Shown here piece after piece: positions 10,507 to 20,786 of a stretch of DNA of 64,000 nucleotides. The stretch spans positions 620,001 to 684,000 of the forward strand of contig NZ_LVEG02000001.1 in the NCBI RefSeq assembly GCF_001614315.2, given 5' to 3'. The notes beneath the pieces were generated by a model, which had not been told where the DNA came from, did no database searches, and saw only the letters and a program-made list of their open reading frames with translations. The position numbers and the translations under genes are program-made. Positions within the stretch are counted from its first letter, which is position 1, and the number at the start of each line of letters is the position of its first letter. Source of the DNA: Halofilum ochraceum. GTDB taxonomy: Bacteria; Pseudomonadota; Gammaproteobacteria; XJ16; Halofilaceae.

Positions 10507-10606
10507 GCCGCTCGAACGGAACTCCTGCCCGCTTGAAGGTGTCCGAGCAGCATGCGCGCTCACGCCCTCGTGAGCATTGGCGGCGGTTTGTACGGAGAGA
10601 CTGACC

Positions 10607-11431
10607 ATGAAGCGACTGATTCACGGCCTGCTGGTGTTCGGACTGCTGGCGACCCATCCGGCCGCGGCAGCCCCCGAGGCCGATCTCTGGGAGCGATGGA
10701 CCGCGCACGACGAGACATCCACGGAGACGATCGATCACTCCGCCTGGACCGGGTTTCTCGGGGAATACCTGCAGGAAGACGCGGAAGACGTGACGCGGCT
10801 GGATTATGGCGGCGTCGACCAGGCCGACCAGCAACGGCTCGATCGCTATATCGAGCGCCTGGCCGGCGTTCCCATCAGCGATTACAGCCGGTCGGAGCAG
10901 TTCGCGTACTGGGTCAATCTGTACAACGCCGTGACGGTCGACGTCGTGCTGGAGCACTATCCGGTCGAGTCGATCCGCGACATCGATATCTCGCCGGGCT
11001 GGTTCAGCAGCGGCCCCTGGGGGGCCAAACTCGTAACCGTCGAGGGCGAGGAACTGTCGCTCGACGATATCGAGCATCGCATCCTGCGACCGATCTGGTC
11101 CGACCCGCGGATCCACTACGCGGTCAATTGCGCGTCCGTGGGTTGTCCGGATCTGCAGCCGCAGGCGTTCACGCCGGAGAACATGGAGAAACAGCTCGAC
11201 CGGGCCGCGCGCGGATACGTGAACGACAGCCGCGGTTTCACGATCGACCAGAACGATGATCTGATCGTGTCGAGCATCTATGAATGGTTCCAGGAGGACT
11301 TCGGCGGCAGCGAATTGGGCGTGATCAAACACCTGCAGAAATACGCGGACGAATCCGGCGCGGCCATGATCGAGCGCCGCACGGAGTACGACAGCCACCG
11401 CTATGACTGGTCACTCAACGACGTGCAGTGA
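10607..11431 (+). CDS. Secreted DUF547 protein
   Basis: 274 aa from MKRLIHGLLVF, which is preceded by a GGAGAG site. A signal peptide ends at about residue 22 (AAAAPEA). The DUF547 core is visible: RSEQFAYWVNLYNAVTVDVV, then PRIHYAVNCASVGCPDLQP with the conserved NCASxGCP motif. Its histidine, asparagines and cysteine may form an active site, as the family is related to transglutaminase/papain-like folds, but the activity is unknown. It follows the hybrid kinase by 100 bp on the same strand. The downstream region is the 251-bp tandem repeat. Confidence 0.85.
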   Translation: MKRLIHGLLVFGLLATHPAAAAPEADLWERWTAHDETSTETIDHSAWTGFLGEYLQEDAEDVTRLDYGGVDQADQQRLDRYIERLAGVPISDYSRSEQFAYWVNLYNAVTVDVVLEHYPVESIRDIDISPGWFSSGPWGAKLVTVEGEELSLDDIEHRILRPIWSDPRIHYAVNCASVGCPDLQPQAFTPENMEKQLDRAARGYVNDSRGFTIDQNDDLIVSSIYEWFQEDFGGSELGVIKHLQKYADESGAAMIERRTEYDSHRYDWSLNDVQ

Positions 11432-11479
11432 TCGGGAACCGCGAATGCGTGCGGGTGGCGCTTGAGGGGAACTGTGGCG

Positions 11480-11985
11480 CATCTGGAGCTTCGCTGAGAG
11501 CGTTCGGGGGACCAGCGCGCAAAAAGCCGGAACCACGAATGAACACGAATGGACACGAATAGTGTCCGGGGTGTGTGGGAGTCCGCGGGGCTTCGCTGAA
11601 ATCGCGAGGGTACTGAGCCCCCTGAAACAGGGGACTGCCTGTAGCCACTCTGCGTATGTAATGCCCGTCGATATCGGGGATCGAGACCCTGTCAGCGAAG
11701 CTCCCACGGGGTTCGCGAACCACAAACCAACATTTGGAGCTTCGCTGAGAGCGTTCGGGGGACCGGTGCGGAAAAAGCCGGAACCACGAATGAACACGAA
11801 TGGACACGAATAGTGTCCGGGGTGTGTGGGAGTCCGCGGGGCTTCGCTGAAATCGCGAGGGTACTGAGCCCCCTGAAACAGGGGACTGCCTGTAGCCACT
11901 CTGCGTATGTAATGCCCGTCGATATCGGGGATCGAGACCCTGTCAGCGAAGCTCCCACGGGGTTCGCAAACCACAAATCAACATT
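11480..11985. repeat. Tandem duplication of a 251-bp non-coding unit with internal terminal inverted repeats
   Basis: Two near-identical copies (11480-11730 and 11731-~11985), period 251 bp, differing at only a handful of bases. Each copy opens with GGAGCTTCGCTGA (11485-11497; 11736-11748) and carries the exact inverse TCAGCGAAGCTCC near its end (11692-11704; 11943-11955). Each also contains a perfect hairpin CCCCTG-AAA-CAGGGG and a 30-bp AACCACGAAT block. Open frames across it, including repeated ~80-residue minus-strand translations, are artefacts of the duplication. Together with its borders it fills the 621-bp gap between the DUF547 gene and ettA; I see no gene here. Confidence 0.92.
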
Positions 11986-12012
11986 CGTGTGCATTCGTGT
12001 TCATTCGTGGTT
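11531..12012. repeat. AACCACGAAT-type short repeats, direct and inverted
   Basis: A 30-bp block made of three ~10-bp units (CACGAATGAA-like) occurs at 11531-11560 and 11782-11811. An inverted copy at 11983-12012 matches 29 of 30 bases. The inverted copy closes the right side of the duplicated region, so the whole 0.48-kb stretch is bounded by inverted 30-bp blocks. Confidence 0.85.
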
Positions 12013-12052
12013 CTTCATCCGTCGTTCCAATAACACGCACCCGCACTGACGG

Positions 12053-13720
<1,668 letters not shown>

Positions 13721-13755
13721 AGCTGGTCCTGCCGAGGGTTGTGCGAGAGGGCGCG

Positions 13756-13784
13756 TATTATCGGTGCAGTTGGGGTTTTGGTCT
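13756..13784 (-). promoter_or_regulatory. Putative sigma70 promoter for ettA
   Basis: On the minus strand TAGACC (13779-13784) and GATAAT (13756-13761) are separated by 17 bp, about 36 bp upstream of the ettA ATG. The -10 is close to consensus; the -35 is weaker. Confidence 0.4.
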
Positions 13785-13853
13785 ACCTGCGGTTCCGTGC
13801 CGCGGAGCCCTGTGCCAGGGTATAGCATCCCCATGGTCACTGGAGACCCCATC

Positions 13854-14411
13854 ATGCGGCGCATCCGCGCGTGTTTCGTACTGCTGCTGTTGTCGCTGAC
13901 CGGCGCCGCCGGAGCGGCCGATCTGCCCGTGTTTTCCACGCCGGACCGGGCCGATGAAGCGCTGCGGGCGAAGGACCTGCCGTTCCACCTCCACTACGAC
14001 AGCGGGCAGTGGGATATCAAGCCCCAGCGCTCGCAGCTCGCCCTGCTGGCGCGGGTCCTGCACCGGGAGGAAGCGGTATCGGGCGCGTTCGATTACCGCG
14101 CGGAGTCGCTCACCGAGGAGGCACTGCGCGAGCGCGAGATCGCCGAGCTGGAGTCCGCCTTCGCAAGTCACGAAATTGAGGGTTTCGAGCGGCGTCGGGT
14201 CAATGGCCACGAGGTGCTGTTCATGCGGGCCCGCGCGACCACGGCCGATGGCCAGGAAGTGGTCGTGCGCAGCTATCTGTGGCGTGGCGACGAGGGCACG
14301 GCCGATTACGGCGTGGTGGTGGATGCCGAGCGCTTCGACGCGTACCGCCAGGACATGATCGACCTGCTGAACGGGTTTGATCGCCGCACCGCAGGGGAGT
14401 CCGGGGCGTGA
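13854..14411 (+). CDS. Secreted protein of unknown function
   Basis: 185 aa from [20 protein letters not shown], preceded by GGAGA at a good distance; an upstream in-frame ATG at 13833 lacks a better site. A clear signal peptide ends around AAGAADLP. The mature part is mixed alpha/beta with no motif I recognise ([39 protein letters not shown]). Its TGA overlaps the GTG start of the dehydrogenase gene (GTGA), so both are probably one transcript, although a secreted protein and a cytosolic dehydrogenase have no obvious shared role. Confidence 0.7.
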   Translation: MRRIRACFVLLLLSLTGAAGAADLPVFSTPDRADEALRAKDLPFHLHYDSGQWDIKPQRSQLALLARVLHREEAVSGAFDYRAESLTEEALREREIAELESAFASHEIEGFERRRVNGHEVLFMRARATTADGQEVVVRSYLWRGDEGTADYGVVVDAERFDAYRQDMIDLLNGFDRRTAGESGA

Positions 14412-15523
14412 CCGCGACCGGCGTGTTTGAAGGAATGGACGCGGGCGGCCATGAACAGGTCGTCTACTGCAATAACCCGCGCATTGGCCTGCGGGCGATC
14501 GTGGCGATCCACGACACCACGCTGGGGCCCGCCCTGGGCGGTGTCCGCATGTGGCCCTACGATGACGGGGACGCCGCCCTGATGGATGTCCTGCGCCTGT
14601 CGCGCGGTATGACCTACAAGAATGCCCTGGCGGGACTCGAACACGGCGGCGGCAAGGCCGTTATCGTCGGCGATCCGGCGGTGGACCGCACCGAGGCGCG
14701 CATGCGCTGTTTCGGGCGTTTCCTGGATTCGCTGGGCGGGCGGTACATCACGGCCGAGGATGTCGGCATGACGGCTGTCGACATGGAGTACATCCTGCAG
14801 GAAACCCCATGGGTGACCGGCACCCACGAGTACCGTGGCGGCAGCGGCGATCCGTCGCCGTTCACGGCCCAGGGTACGCTGGCCGGCATCCGTGCCTGTC
14901 TGCGCGAGCGCTTCGGACATGTCGATATCGGTGAAGTTTCCTACGCGGTGCAGGGGGCGGGCCACGTCGGGACCGAATTGATCAGCCGCCTGCGCGATCA
15001 CGATGCCCGGGTGTTCGTCTGCGACGTCGATCCTGAACGGGTGCAGCGCGCAGTGGACGAGTTCGGCTGTGTGCCGGTCGACGAGGAGGCGATATTCGAT
15101 ACGGGCGCCGAGGTGTTCGTGCCCTGTGCCCTCGGCGGGGTGATCAATCCGGAGACGCTGTCGCGGCTGCGTTGCGATATCGTTGCCGGCGCCGCCAACA
15201 ATCAGCTGGCGACCACTGCCGATGGTGACGAACTGCATCGTCGCGGCATCGTGTATGCACCGGATTACGCCATCAACGCCGGCGGCGTGATGAATGTCTC
15301 GCTGGAGATGAAGGGCTACAGCGCGGAGCGCGCACACGCCATGGCCGAGCGGATCGAGGACACGATCAGTGCGATCTTCGAGCGGGCGCGAGCCGAAGCC
15401 ATTCCGACCTGGCTCGCGGCCGATCGGCTCGCCGAAGCCCGGATCGCGGAGCGGGCGGTCCTGCGTTCAAGTGCCCCCGCGACGCCGGCTGGTGCGATCC
15501 ACGTACCATCCGGCCGCGGCTGA
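14408..15523 (+). CDS. Leucine/valine-type amino-acid dehydrogenase
   Basis: 371 aa with a GTG start overlapping the previous stop. Glu/Leu/Phe/Val dehydrogenases oxidatively deaminate an amino acid with NAD(P)+. Catalytic lysines are K71 (MTYKNALAGLEHGGGK) and K83, matching leucine dehydrogenase spacing. The glycine-rich block PALGGVRMWPY is typical of the leucine/valine/phenylalanine branch rather than glutamate dehydrogenase. A Rossmann motif follows (VQGAGHVGTELI, then CDVDPERV), and YAPDYAINAGGVMNV lies near the end. It could serve branched-chain amino-acid catabolism; the exact substrate cannot be read from sequence. Confidence 0.9.
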   Translation: MTATGVFEGMDAGGHEQVVYCNNPRIGLRAIVAIHDTTLGPALGGVRMWPYDDGDAALMDVLRLSRGMTYKNALAGLEHGGGKAVIVGDPAVDRTEARMRCFGRFLDSLGGRYITAEDVGMTAVDMEYILQETPWVTGTHEYRGGSGDPSPFTAQGTLAGIRACLRERFGHVDIGEVSYAVQGAGHVGTELISRLRDHDARVFVCDVDPERVQRAVDEFGCVPVDEEAIFDTGAEVFVPCALGGVINPETLSRLRCDIVAGAANNQLATTADGDELHRRGIVYAPDYAINAGGVMNVSLEMKGYSAERAHAMAERIEDTISAIFERARAEAIPTWLAADRLAEARIAERAVLRSSAPATPAGAIHVPSGRG

Positions 15524-15542
15524 TCCACGCCGCGAGCGCTGG

Positions 15543-16037
15543 TCAGCGGGTCAATGAACCGGCGCGCACCAGACGCGAACGCCAGTAATCCCGGTCGAGG
15601 CTACTGATCTGGACGTCCGCGCCGGTCTTCGGCGCGTGCACGAACTCGTCTTCACCGACGAAGATGCCGACATGCGAGACCTGGATTCCCGTGATGCGGA
15701 AGAACACCAGGTCCCCGGGCTCGAGCTGGTCAAGATAGCGTCGATTGACGGCCTCGTATTGCGCGCGCGTCGTGCGCGGCACCTTCGCGCCAGCCCGGCG
15801 GTAGGCGTACTGTACGAGACCGCTGCAGTCGAACGCGTCCGGACCGTTCGCGCCATAGCGGTAGGGGCTGCCCCGCAGCGACAGGGCGATATCGGCCGCC
15901 CGCTGATGTGTGGCCCCGTCATCGCCGGATTCGACCGTCGGCCGCGGGGCGGTCGCACAGCCGGCGATGAGCAGGATCGTGACCAGCAGAAGTCCGGCAG
16001 GGGCCGGATGTCGGCCCGGTATGCGTCTGGCCCGCAT
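15543..16037 (-). CDS. NlpC/P60 lipoprotein peptidase
   Basis: 164 aa from MRARRIPGRH, which has a GGAGAGA site; an ATG 21 bp further up has none. The signal peptide ends in a lipobox LLIAGC (C27 lipidated). The NlpC/P60 catalytic triad is visible: C71 in FDCSGLVQYAY, H122 in VSHVGIFVG and H134 in FVHAPKTG. Such enzymes cleave gamma-D-glutamyl-diaminopimelate bonds in peptidoglycan (Spr/MepS-like). It is convergent with the dehydrogenase gene, stops 19 bp apart. Confidence 0.92.
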   Translation of the reverse strand: MRARRIPGRHPAPAGLLLVTILLIAGCATAPRPTVESGDDGATHQRAADIALSLRGSPYRYGANGPDAFDCSGLVQYAYRRAGAKVPRTTRAQYEAVNRRYLDQLEPGDLVFFRITGIQVSHVGIFVGEDEFVHAPKTGADVQISSLDRDYWRSRLVRAGSLTR

Positions 16038-16163
16038 GGCAGTCTCTCCGATGCGCATCGTGCAATTATCGCCTGTTTTCCGGAGCTTGCAAGTGAAACT
16101 TGATGGAGTTCGCAGGATTATCCGCCTTGTCCGGGACCGACCGGTAGCGTGATCGGCGGCAAA

Positions 16164-16604
16164 ATGGCGGGATTGAGGGGCTTGTTCAGCACTGGTTCTG
16201 CAGGGGCTGGATCGGGCCCGGGGCTGCACGACGGGCGCCTGCGTGCGTGTCCGGGGGCGCCATGCTGCGTATCCACGGAGGCGGGCCGGCCCTCACGCCG
16301 GGTGGCGCCGATCGGCTATCCGGGATCCCGGGCGGAGATGCGCGCCATACTCGTGGATGTGCTCCGCTCATGGCCGCGGACCGAGCTTGTCACGGTTGAG
16401 GACGACTATATCCATGTAGTCCAGCGATCCCGCTGGTTCGGCTTTCCGGATGACCTCGAATGCCATCTGCCAAACGACGAGCGCCTCGTCCATGTGCGCT
16501 CGGCCGCCCGCGTTGGCTGGTATGACTTCGGGGTGAATCGCGCCCGCGTCGAGCGCCTGCGCCGCGCCGTCAACCAGCGACTGGCCCACCAGGCCGGGCC
16601 CTGA
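16164..16604 (+). CDS. DUF1499 family protein
   Basis: 146 aa from ATG 16164; a GTG at 16149 would add five residues. The hallmark LRACPGAPCCVSTEA with its cysteine pair, then YIHVVQRSRWFGFPDDLECH and VHVRSAARVGWYDFGVNRARVERL, define DUF1499, small proteins of unknown function. No clear signal peptide or lipobox is seen here, although many relatives are lipoproteins. Convergent with the DoeB-like gene. Confidence 0.85.
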   Translation: MAGLRGLFSTGSAGAGSGPGLHDGRLRACPGAPCCVSTEAGRPSRRVAPIGYPGSRAEMRAILVDVLRSWPRTELVTVEDDYIHVVQRSRWFGFPDDLECHLPNDERLVHVRSAARVGWYDFGVNRARVERLRRAVNQRLAHQAGP

Positions 16605-16691
16605 TCAACGATCTTCCGGCCCGGCGGGAAGGCACCCGCGGGTGGAACTGGTCGCAATACGCTGCCGCGGCACGGGAACGAGGCGGTCCAC

Positions 16692-17747
16692 CTACAGGAG
16701 TTCGTCCTGATCGATACCGATCACGGCCAGGCAGTCACCGGGCCGTGCGAGGCCGGGGAAGTGGCGGCCGATCAGGGTGCCGCTGCGGTTCGCGTAATAC
16801 AGTCCCGGCTCCAGGCCGGTCTTCTCGATCGAGTGGATGCGACCGATCAACTGGCCGTCGACCACCTCATCGCCCAGTGTGACCAGGCACTCGTACAGTC
16901 CGGTCTCGTCGGAGATCGTGTACGAGTTGACGTCCGGCGTCGCCATCACGCGTGAGGGCGTCTCGCCGCGCCACTCGCGCGTATTCGGCTCGCCGTCGAG
17001 ATTGCCCAGGTGGTGCATGACGTTGACGACGCCCTGTTCGGCGATCTGTACCGTTTCCGGCGTGGTGGTACCGCCGCCGCTCAGTTCGGTGAACATGAAG
17101 ATCTTGCCTGATTCCTCGACCACGCCGTCGATCATGCCTTCGGTGTCGAGTTCCTCGATGATGAGCGAAATCGGTGCATCGAAAGCCTGGATGACGCCCT
17201 TGGTGCGCTCGAACTGCTCGGCGTCGTTGAGGTAGTGCATGGCCGCGAATGGCACGAAGTCCAGCGTCTTGCCACCGGAATGGAGATCGATGACCGCTTC
17301 GACCCGTGGCAGGAGCACATAGGTCACATAGTGGCACAGCATCTCGGTGATCGAGCCGGTGCGCTGTCCGGGGAACGCCCGGTTCATGTTGACGCCATCA
17401 AGCGGCGAGCAACGGGCGCCGACCTGAACGGCCGGGGGGTTGAGACACGGGATCATGATGATCGTCCCGTGGACCGATGCCGGGTCGATCGACGCGGCGA
17501 GTTTCTTCAGGGCGATCGGCCCTTCGTACTCGTCACCGTGATTGCCGCCGGTGAACAGCACGCTCGGTCCCGGGCCGTTGCGGATCACGGTGATCGGCAC
17601 GCGCACGGCGCCCCAGGCGGAATCGTTGGCGGAATAGGGGGCGCTGATGTACCCGTGCTGCTTGCCGTCCGCGTTCCAGTCGATATTGGAGGTGACGCGT
17701 GGCCCCTTCTGCGTGAGGCCCGGTGTTTCGTTTTCGTTCGCGGTCAT
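16692..17747 (-). CDS. doeB: DoeB-like N-acetyl-diaminobutyrate deacetylase (AstE/AspA family)
   Basis: 351 aa from MTANENETPGLTQKG. It belongs to the zinc carboxypeptidase-like AstE/AspA family. Metal ligands are H70 and E73 in GGNHGDEYEG and H156 in DLHSGG; the likely catalytic glutamate is E221 in FTELSGGG. The N-terminal block HGYISAPYSANDSAWGAVRV resembles DoeB, which removes the acetyl group from N-alpha-acetyl-L-2,4-diaminobutyrate in ectoine degradation. No doeA or other ectoine gene is in this window, so the substrate assignment is by family resemblance only; another N-acyl amino acid is possible. A possible promoter lies ~70 bp upstream. Confidence 0.65.
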   Translation of the reverse strand: MTANENETPGLTQKGPRVTSNIDWNADGKQHGYISAPYSANDSAWGAVRVPITVIRNGPGPSVLFTGGNHGDEYEGPIALKKLAASIDPASVHGTIIMIPCLNPPAVQVGARCSPLDGVNMNRAFPGQRTGSITEMLCHYVTYVLLPRVEAVIDLHSGGKTLDFVPFAAMHYLNDAEQFERTKGVIQAFDAPISLIIEELDTEGMIDGVVEESGKIFMFTELSGGGTTTPETVQIAEQGVVNVMHHLGNLDGEPNTREWRGETPSRVMATPDVNSYTISDETGLYECLVTLGDEVVDGQLIGRIHSIEKTGLEPGLYYANRSGTLIGRHFPGLARPGDCLAVIGIDQDELL

Positions 17748-18064
17748 TGCTCGATCCCCATTCGTGATTCGGATTGGCCCGTAAAGCGGAGCCCTGTGCA
17801 GCACGGTTCAGGCGATTCTGTCACAGCATCGCGTTTTGCCAAGTGTCCTTATGGACCCATCCGTGTTTCCGGAAAATCCATCGTACCCGTGTCCGGTCAA
17901 CGCGCGAATTTTCCTCCATGGGGCGGTTTCGGGGGAATATCTGCCGCGGTGCTTCAGTGACGCTGCGGTAGACGCACTTCCCGGCTGCGGCTGAATGGCG
18001 GCAGAACACGGTGAACGGGACCCTGAATGTTCGCCATCAGGCGCCAGGCGCAACGGTTACGATC
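17748..18064. other. Intergenic region upstream of the doeB-like gene
   Basis: 317 bp without a credible gene. It holds the probable promoter for the doeB-like gene (17815-17842) and the 3' flank of the ChaN-like gene. I see no repeat family or strong terminator hairpin in it. Confidence 0.5.
17815..17842 (-). promoter_or_regulatory. Putative promoter of the doeB-like gene
   Basis: Minus-strand TTGGCA (17837-17842) and CAGAAT (17815-17820) with a 16-bp spacer, about 68 bp from the ATG. A sigma54 reading (GG/GC) was considered but the spacing is one base off. Confidence 0.35.
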
Positions 18065-19108
18065 TCACTTGCCGGGCGTCCCGGATCGGTCGGCCGAGCA
18101 GTCCGGCCCGGCGGCGCCGCCCTCCGTGAACCAGACGTAATCGAATGGCAGGGTACCACCCGCCGCTTCACGCTGGTCGGCGATGGTCGGCCGATTGGCG
18201 GTGCCGAGAAAGGCGACGGTGACAAAATCGCGCTCCGGGGCTCCCCGTTGCAGATAGACGGGGACTCCGTAATCCCGGCGAACGTGGCCGCGGCCGGCGA
18301 TGAGGACCGCGCCACTGGCCGAATCCGCTTCGAGCATCGTATGCGCCATGGCGGCATCACGCAGGCGCTGCACCGCGATCATGCGATCGACCGGGGCATG
18401 TTCCGGCAGGCCACAGTGGGCGCGCGTCAGTGTATCGAGCAGACGCCGTTCGGCGGCCGCATCGAGCGGTGTTTCCAGCCCGGGAAACGTCTCTTCGGTC
18501 CGGTCAGCGAGGGCGGCCAGTCCTGCCTCGGCGACACGACCGGACAGGTCCGAGGCGGGGCCGCCGGCCCGCACCGGCAGGCCGTGCGCGAGGGCCGCTT
18601 CGACGATCGGGCGGTACGCCGACCAGGGCGGCCAGCCCCGTTCCCGCCATTCGACCGCGGCACCGAACGCGACGGCGTCAGGTGCATCCGCCCGTCGCCA
18701 TGCGTCGATATCGCCTTGCCGGTCGCGCGCGACCATCTCAAGAACGATGGCGGGTTGGCGCCCATTCTCGGCAATGGCCCGGATCAGGCGCGCCTGGAGC
18801 GCATGGTGTCGGGCGACGGTATGCGTCTCGCCGAGGAGTACGAAAGGCGCGGCCCGCGCCGCCGCAATGACCTCGCCCGGGTCCACGAACCGCGCTTCGG
18901 CCGGTTTCCAGATCCGCCCGGGGAGCGGCTCCGCCCGCGCCACGCCGGTCGCGCCCAGCACCAGCACCAGGATGATCAGCCAGCGGCGTCCTGCGGGGTG
19001 CAGGCGAGCCTTGTCGAGGCATGGCCCCGGGTGCGGTCGGCGCCAGCCCGCCGTCCGTGCGGGCTTGCATTCGGTGCGCATCATCTTTACAAACCCCGGT
19101 TTGCCCAT
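18065..19108 (-). CDS. ChaN-family (haem-binding-like) exported protein
   Basis: 347 aa from MGKPGFVKMM, with GGGGA upstream; MM at 19084/19081 is an alternative. A long basic N-region precedes a hydrophobic stretch (WLIILVLVLGATGVARA) that looks like a signal peptide or anchor. The core PFVLLGETHTVARHHALQ, followed by AIVLEMVARDRQGDIDAW and AHTMLEADSASGAVLIAGRG, matches the ChaN/PhuW family, which in some bacteria binds haem and is linked to iron uptake. No lipobox cysteine is evident. No iron-transport gene lies alongside, so the role is open. Confidence 0.78.
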   Translation of the reverse strand: MGKPGFVKMMRTECKPARTAGWRRPHPGPCLDKARLHPAGRRWLIILVLVLGATGVARAEPLPGRIWKPAEARFVDPGEVIAAARAAPFVLLGETHTVARHHALQARLIRAIAENGRQPAIVLEMVARDRQGDIDAWRRADAPDAVAFGAAVEWRERGWPPWSAYRPIVEAALAHGLPVRAGGPASDLSGRVAEAGLAALADRTEETFPGLETPLDAAAERRLLDTLTRAHCGLPEHAPVDRMIAVQRLRDAAMAHTMLEADSASGAVLIAGRGHVRRDYGVPVYLQRGAPERDFVTVAFLGTANRPTIADQREAAGGTLPFDYVWFTEGGAAGPDCSADRSGTPGK

Positions 19109-19119
19109 CGGCGGTCCCC

Positions 19120-20052
19120 ATGATCGAGACGGAACACCTGACCCGACGGTTCGACCTGTTCACTGCGGTGGATGATCTCACGTTGCGTGTCGAACCGGGC
19201 GAAGTGCTGGGATTCCTCGGGCCGAACGGTGCCGGGAAGTCCACCGCGATGAAAATGATCAGCGGATTCCTGGCACCCAGCGAAGGCCGTGCCGCGGTCT
19301 GTGGTCATGACGTCGTGAACGAACCGCACGCCGCCCGGCTGGCGCTCGGTTACCTGCCCGAGGGTGCGCCGGCGTACGCGGAGATGGTGCCGCGGGCTTT
19401 CCTGCGTTTCATCGCCGATATGCGCGGGCTCCGCGGCGAGCACCGCCAGCGGCGTATCGATACGGTCGTCGAGCAATTGCATCTCGGACCGGTGCTGTAT
19501 CAGCCCATCGTGACCCTCTCCAAGGGCTTCAAGCGCCGCGTCGGTCTCGCCCAGGCATTGCTGCACGACCCGCCCGTGCTGATCCTCGATGAGCCGACCG
19601 ACGGTCTCGATCCGAACCAGAAGCATGAAGTGCGCCGCCTGATCAACGCCATCGCGCCGGAGAAGACCATCATCGTCTCGACGCACATCCTCGAGGAAGT
19701 GGAGTCCGTCTGCACCCGGGCCGTGGTGATCCGCAGCGGCCGGGTGGTTGCCGACGATACGCCCGCCGGCCTGCTGGCGCGCTCGCGCTACCGCAACGCG
19801 GTCACGGTTGCGATCGAGGAGGATATCGATGATGCGCCCGATGTCCTTGCCGGTCTGCCCGGCGTGACCGGGATCGAGCGCGCGGCCGACGGCCACAGCG
19901 TGACCGTGTTCGGGGAGGACGGGCTCGATACCGCCGCGCGGGTGCGGGCGTGCTGCCACGAACAGGGCTGGACGGTGACCGCGCTGCGCGCCGAGGGCGG
20001 TCGACTCGACGACGTGTTCCGTGACATCACGGCATCGGAGACGGCGGCATGA
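19120..20052 (+). CDS. ABC transporter ATPase, GldA-like
   Basis: 310 aa from MIETEHLTRRFDLFTAVDDL. Walker A GPNGAGKST, signature LSKGFKRRVGL, Walker B LILDEPTDGLDPN and switch histidine STHILEEVE are all intact. It is the first gene of a four-gene operon with 4-bp overlaps; the next genes encode an ABC-2 membrane subunit, a GldG-like auxiliary protein and a DUF4340 protein. The set resembles the GldA/GldF/GldG module first known from Bacteroidetes gliding but widespread in non-gliding gammaproteobacteria, where the cargo is unknown. It is divergent from the ChaN gene, 11 bp apart. Confidence 0.9.
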   Translation: MIETEHLTRRFDLFTAVDDLTLRVEPGEVLGFLGPNGAGKSTAMKMISGFLAPSEGRAAVCGHDVVNEPHAARLALGYLPEGAPAYAEMVPRAFLRFIADMRGLRGEHRQRRIDTVVEQLHLGPVLYQPIVTLSKGFKRRVGLAQALLHDPPVLILDEPTDGLDPNQKHEVRRLINAIAPEKTIIVSTHILEEVESVCTRAVVIRSGRVVADDTPAGLLARSRYRNAVTVAIEEDIDDAPDVLAGLPGVTGIERAADGHSVTVFGEDGLDTAARVRACCHEQGWTVTALRAEGGRLDDVFRDITASETAA

Positions 20053-20783
20053 GGGCGATCGGAGCGATTTTCCGGCGCGAACTGAGCGGCTATTTCGTAA
20101 CCCCGGTGGCCTACGTATTCCTCGTGATTTTCCTCGCGCTGATGGGCGCGTTGACGTTCTATTTCGGCGCTTTCTACGAGCGCGGGCAGGCGGATCTCGG
20201 CCCGTTCTTCGGGCTGCACCCGTGGCTGTACGCGTTTCTGGTGCCGGCGCTCGCGATGCGGCTGTGGGCCGAGGAGCGCGATACCGGCACCATCGAACTC
20301 CTGCTCACGCTGCCGGTCACGACCGCGCAGGCGGTCATCGGCAAGTTCCTCGCGGCGTGGGTCTTCGTCCTGTTCGCGCTCGCACTGACCGCCCCGATGT
20401 GGTGGACGGTCAATTATCTCGGGGAACCGGATAACGGCGTCATCCTGGCCGCTTATATCGGCAGTGGCTTCATGGCCGGCGGGTTTCTGGCCATCGGCAG
20501 CTTCGTGTCGGCGCTGACCCGCAGTCAGGTGGTCGCGTTCGTGATCGGGTTCGTGCTCTGCTTCCTGTTCCTGATGGCCGGCTATCCGCTGGTGCTCGAT
20601 GCCTTCCGCGGGTGGGCGCCACAGGGCGTGGTCGATGCCATATCGGCGATGTCATTCCAGGCGCATTTCGAGTCCATAAGGCGCGGGGTACTCGAACTGC
20701 GGGATCTGATCTATTTCGTCGGACTGATCGTGTTCTTCCTGTTCGCGAATGTCACCGTCATCGAAATGAAAAAGGGCGAATGA
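20049..20783 (+). CDS. ABC-2 type permease subunit, GldF-like
   Basis: 244 aa, overlapping the ATPase gene by 4 bp. Six hydrophobic segments are visible: the first in YFVTPVAYVFLVIFLALMGA, the last in DLIYFVGLIVFFLFANVTVI. The intracellular block LWAEERDTGTIELLLTLPVT is the characteristic ABC-2 coupling motif. It would form the membrane pore with the preceding ATPase. The next gene starts 3 bp after its stop. Confidence 0.9.
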   Translation: MRAIGAIFRRELSGYFVTPVAYVFLVIFLALMGALTFYFGAFYERGQADLGPFFGLHPWLYAFLVPALAMRLWAEERDTGTIELLLTLPVTTAQAVIGKFLAAWVFVLFALALTAPMWWTVNYLGEPDNGVILAAYIGSGFMAGGFLAIGSFVSALTRSQVVAFVIGFVLCFLFLMAGYPLVLDAFRGWAPQGVVDAISAMSFQAHFESIRRGVLELRDLIYFVGLIVFFLFANVTVIEMKKGE

Positions 20784-20786
20784 ACG

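Noticed and set aside
11411-11994. Minus-strand frames encoding a repeated ~80-residue unit (LWFANPVGASLTGSRS...)
   Set aside because: The protein repeat only reflects the 251-bp DNA duplication; frames differ between copies, there is no good start site, and no family resemblance.
11480-12012. Possible CRISPR array
   Set aside because: Only two 251-bp units, no regular short repeats with unique spacers and no cas genes.
17815-17842. Sigma54 promoter for the doeB-like gene
   Set aside because: GG and GC elements are spaced one base too far apart.
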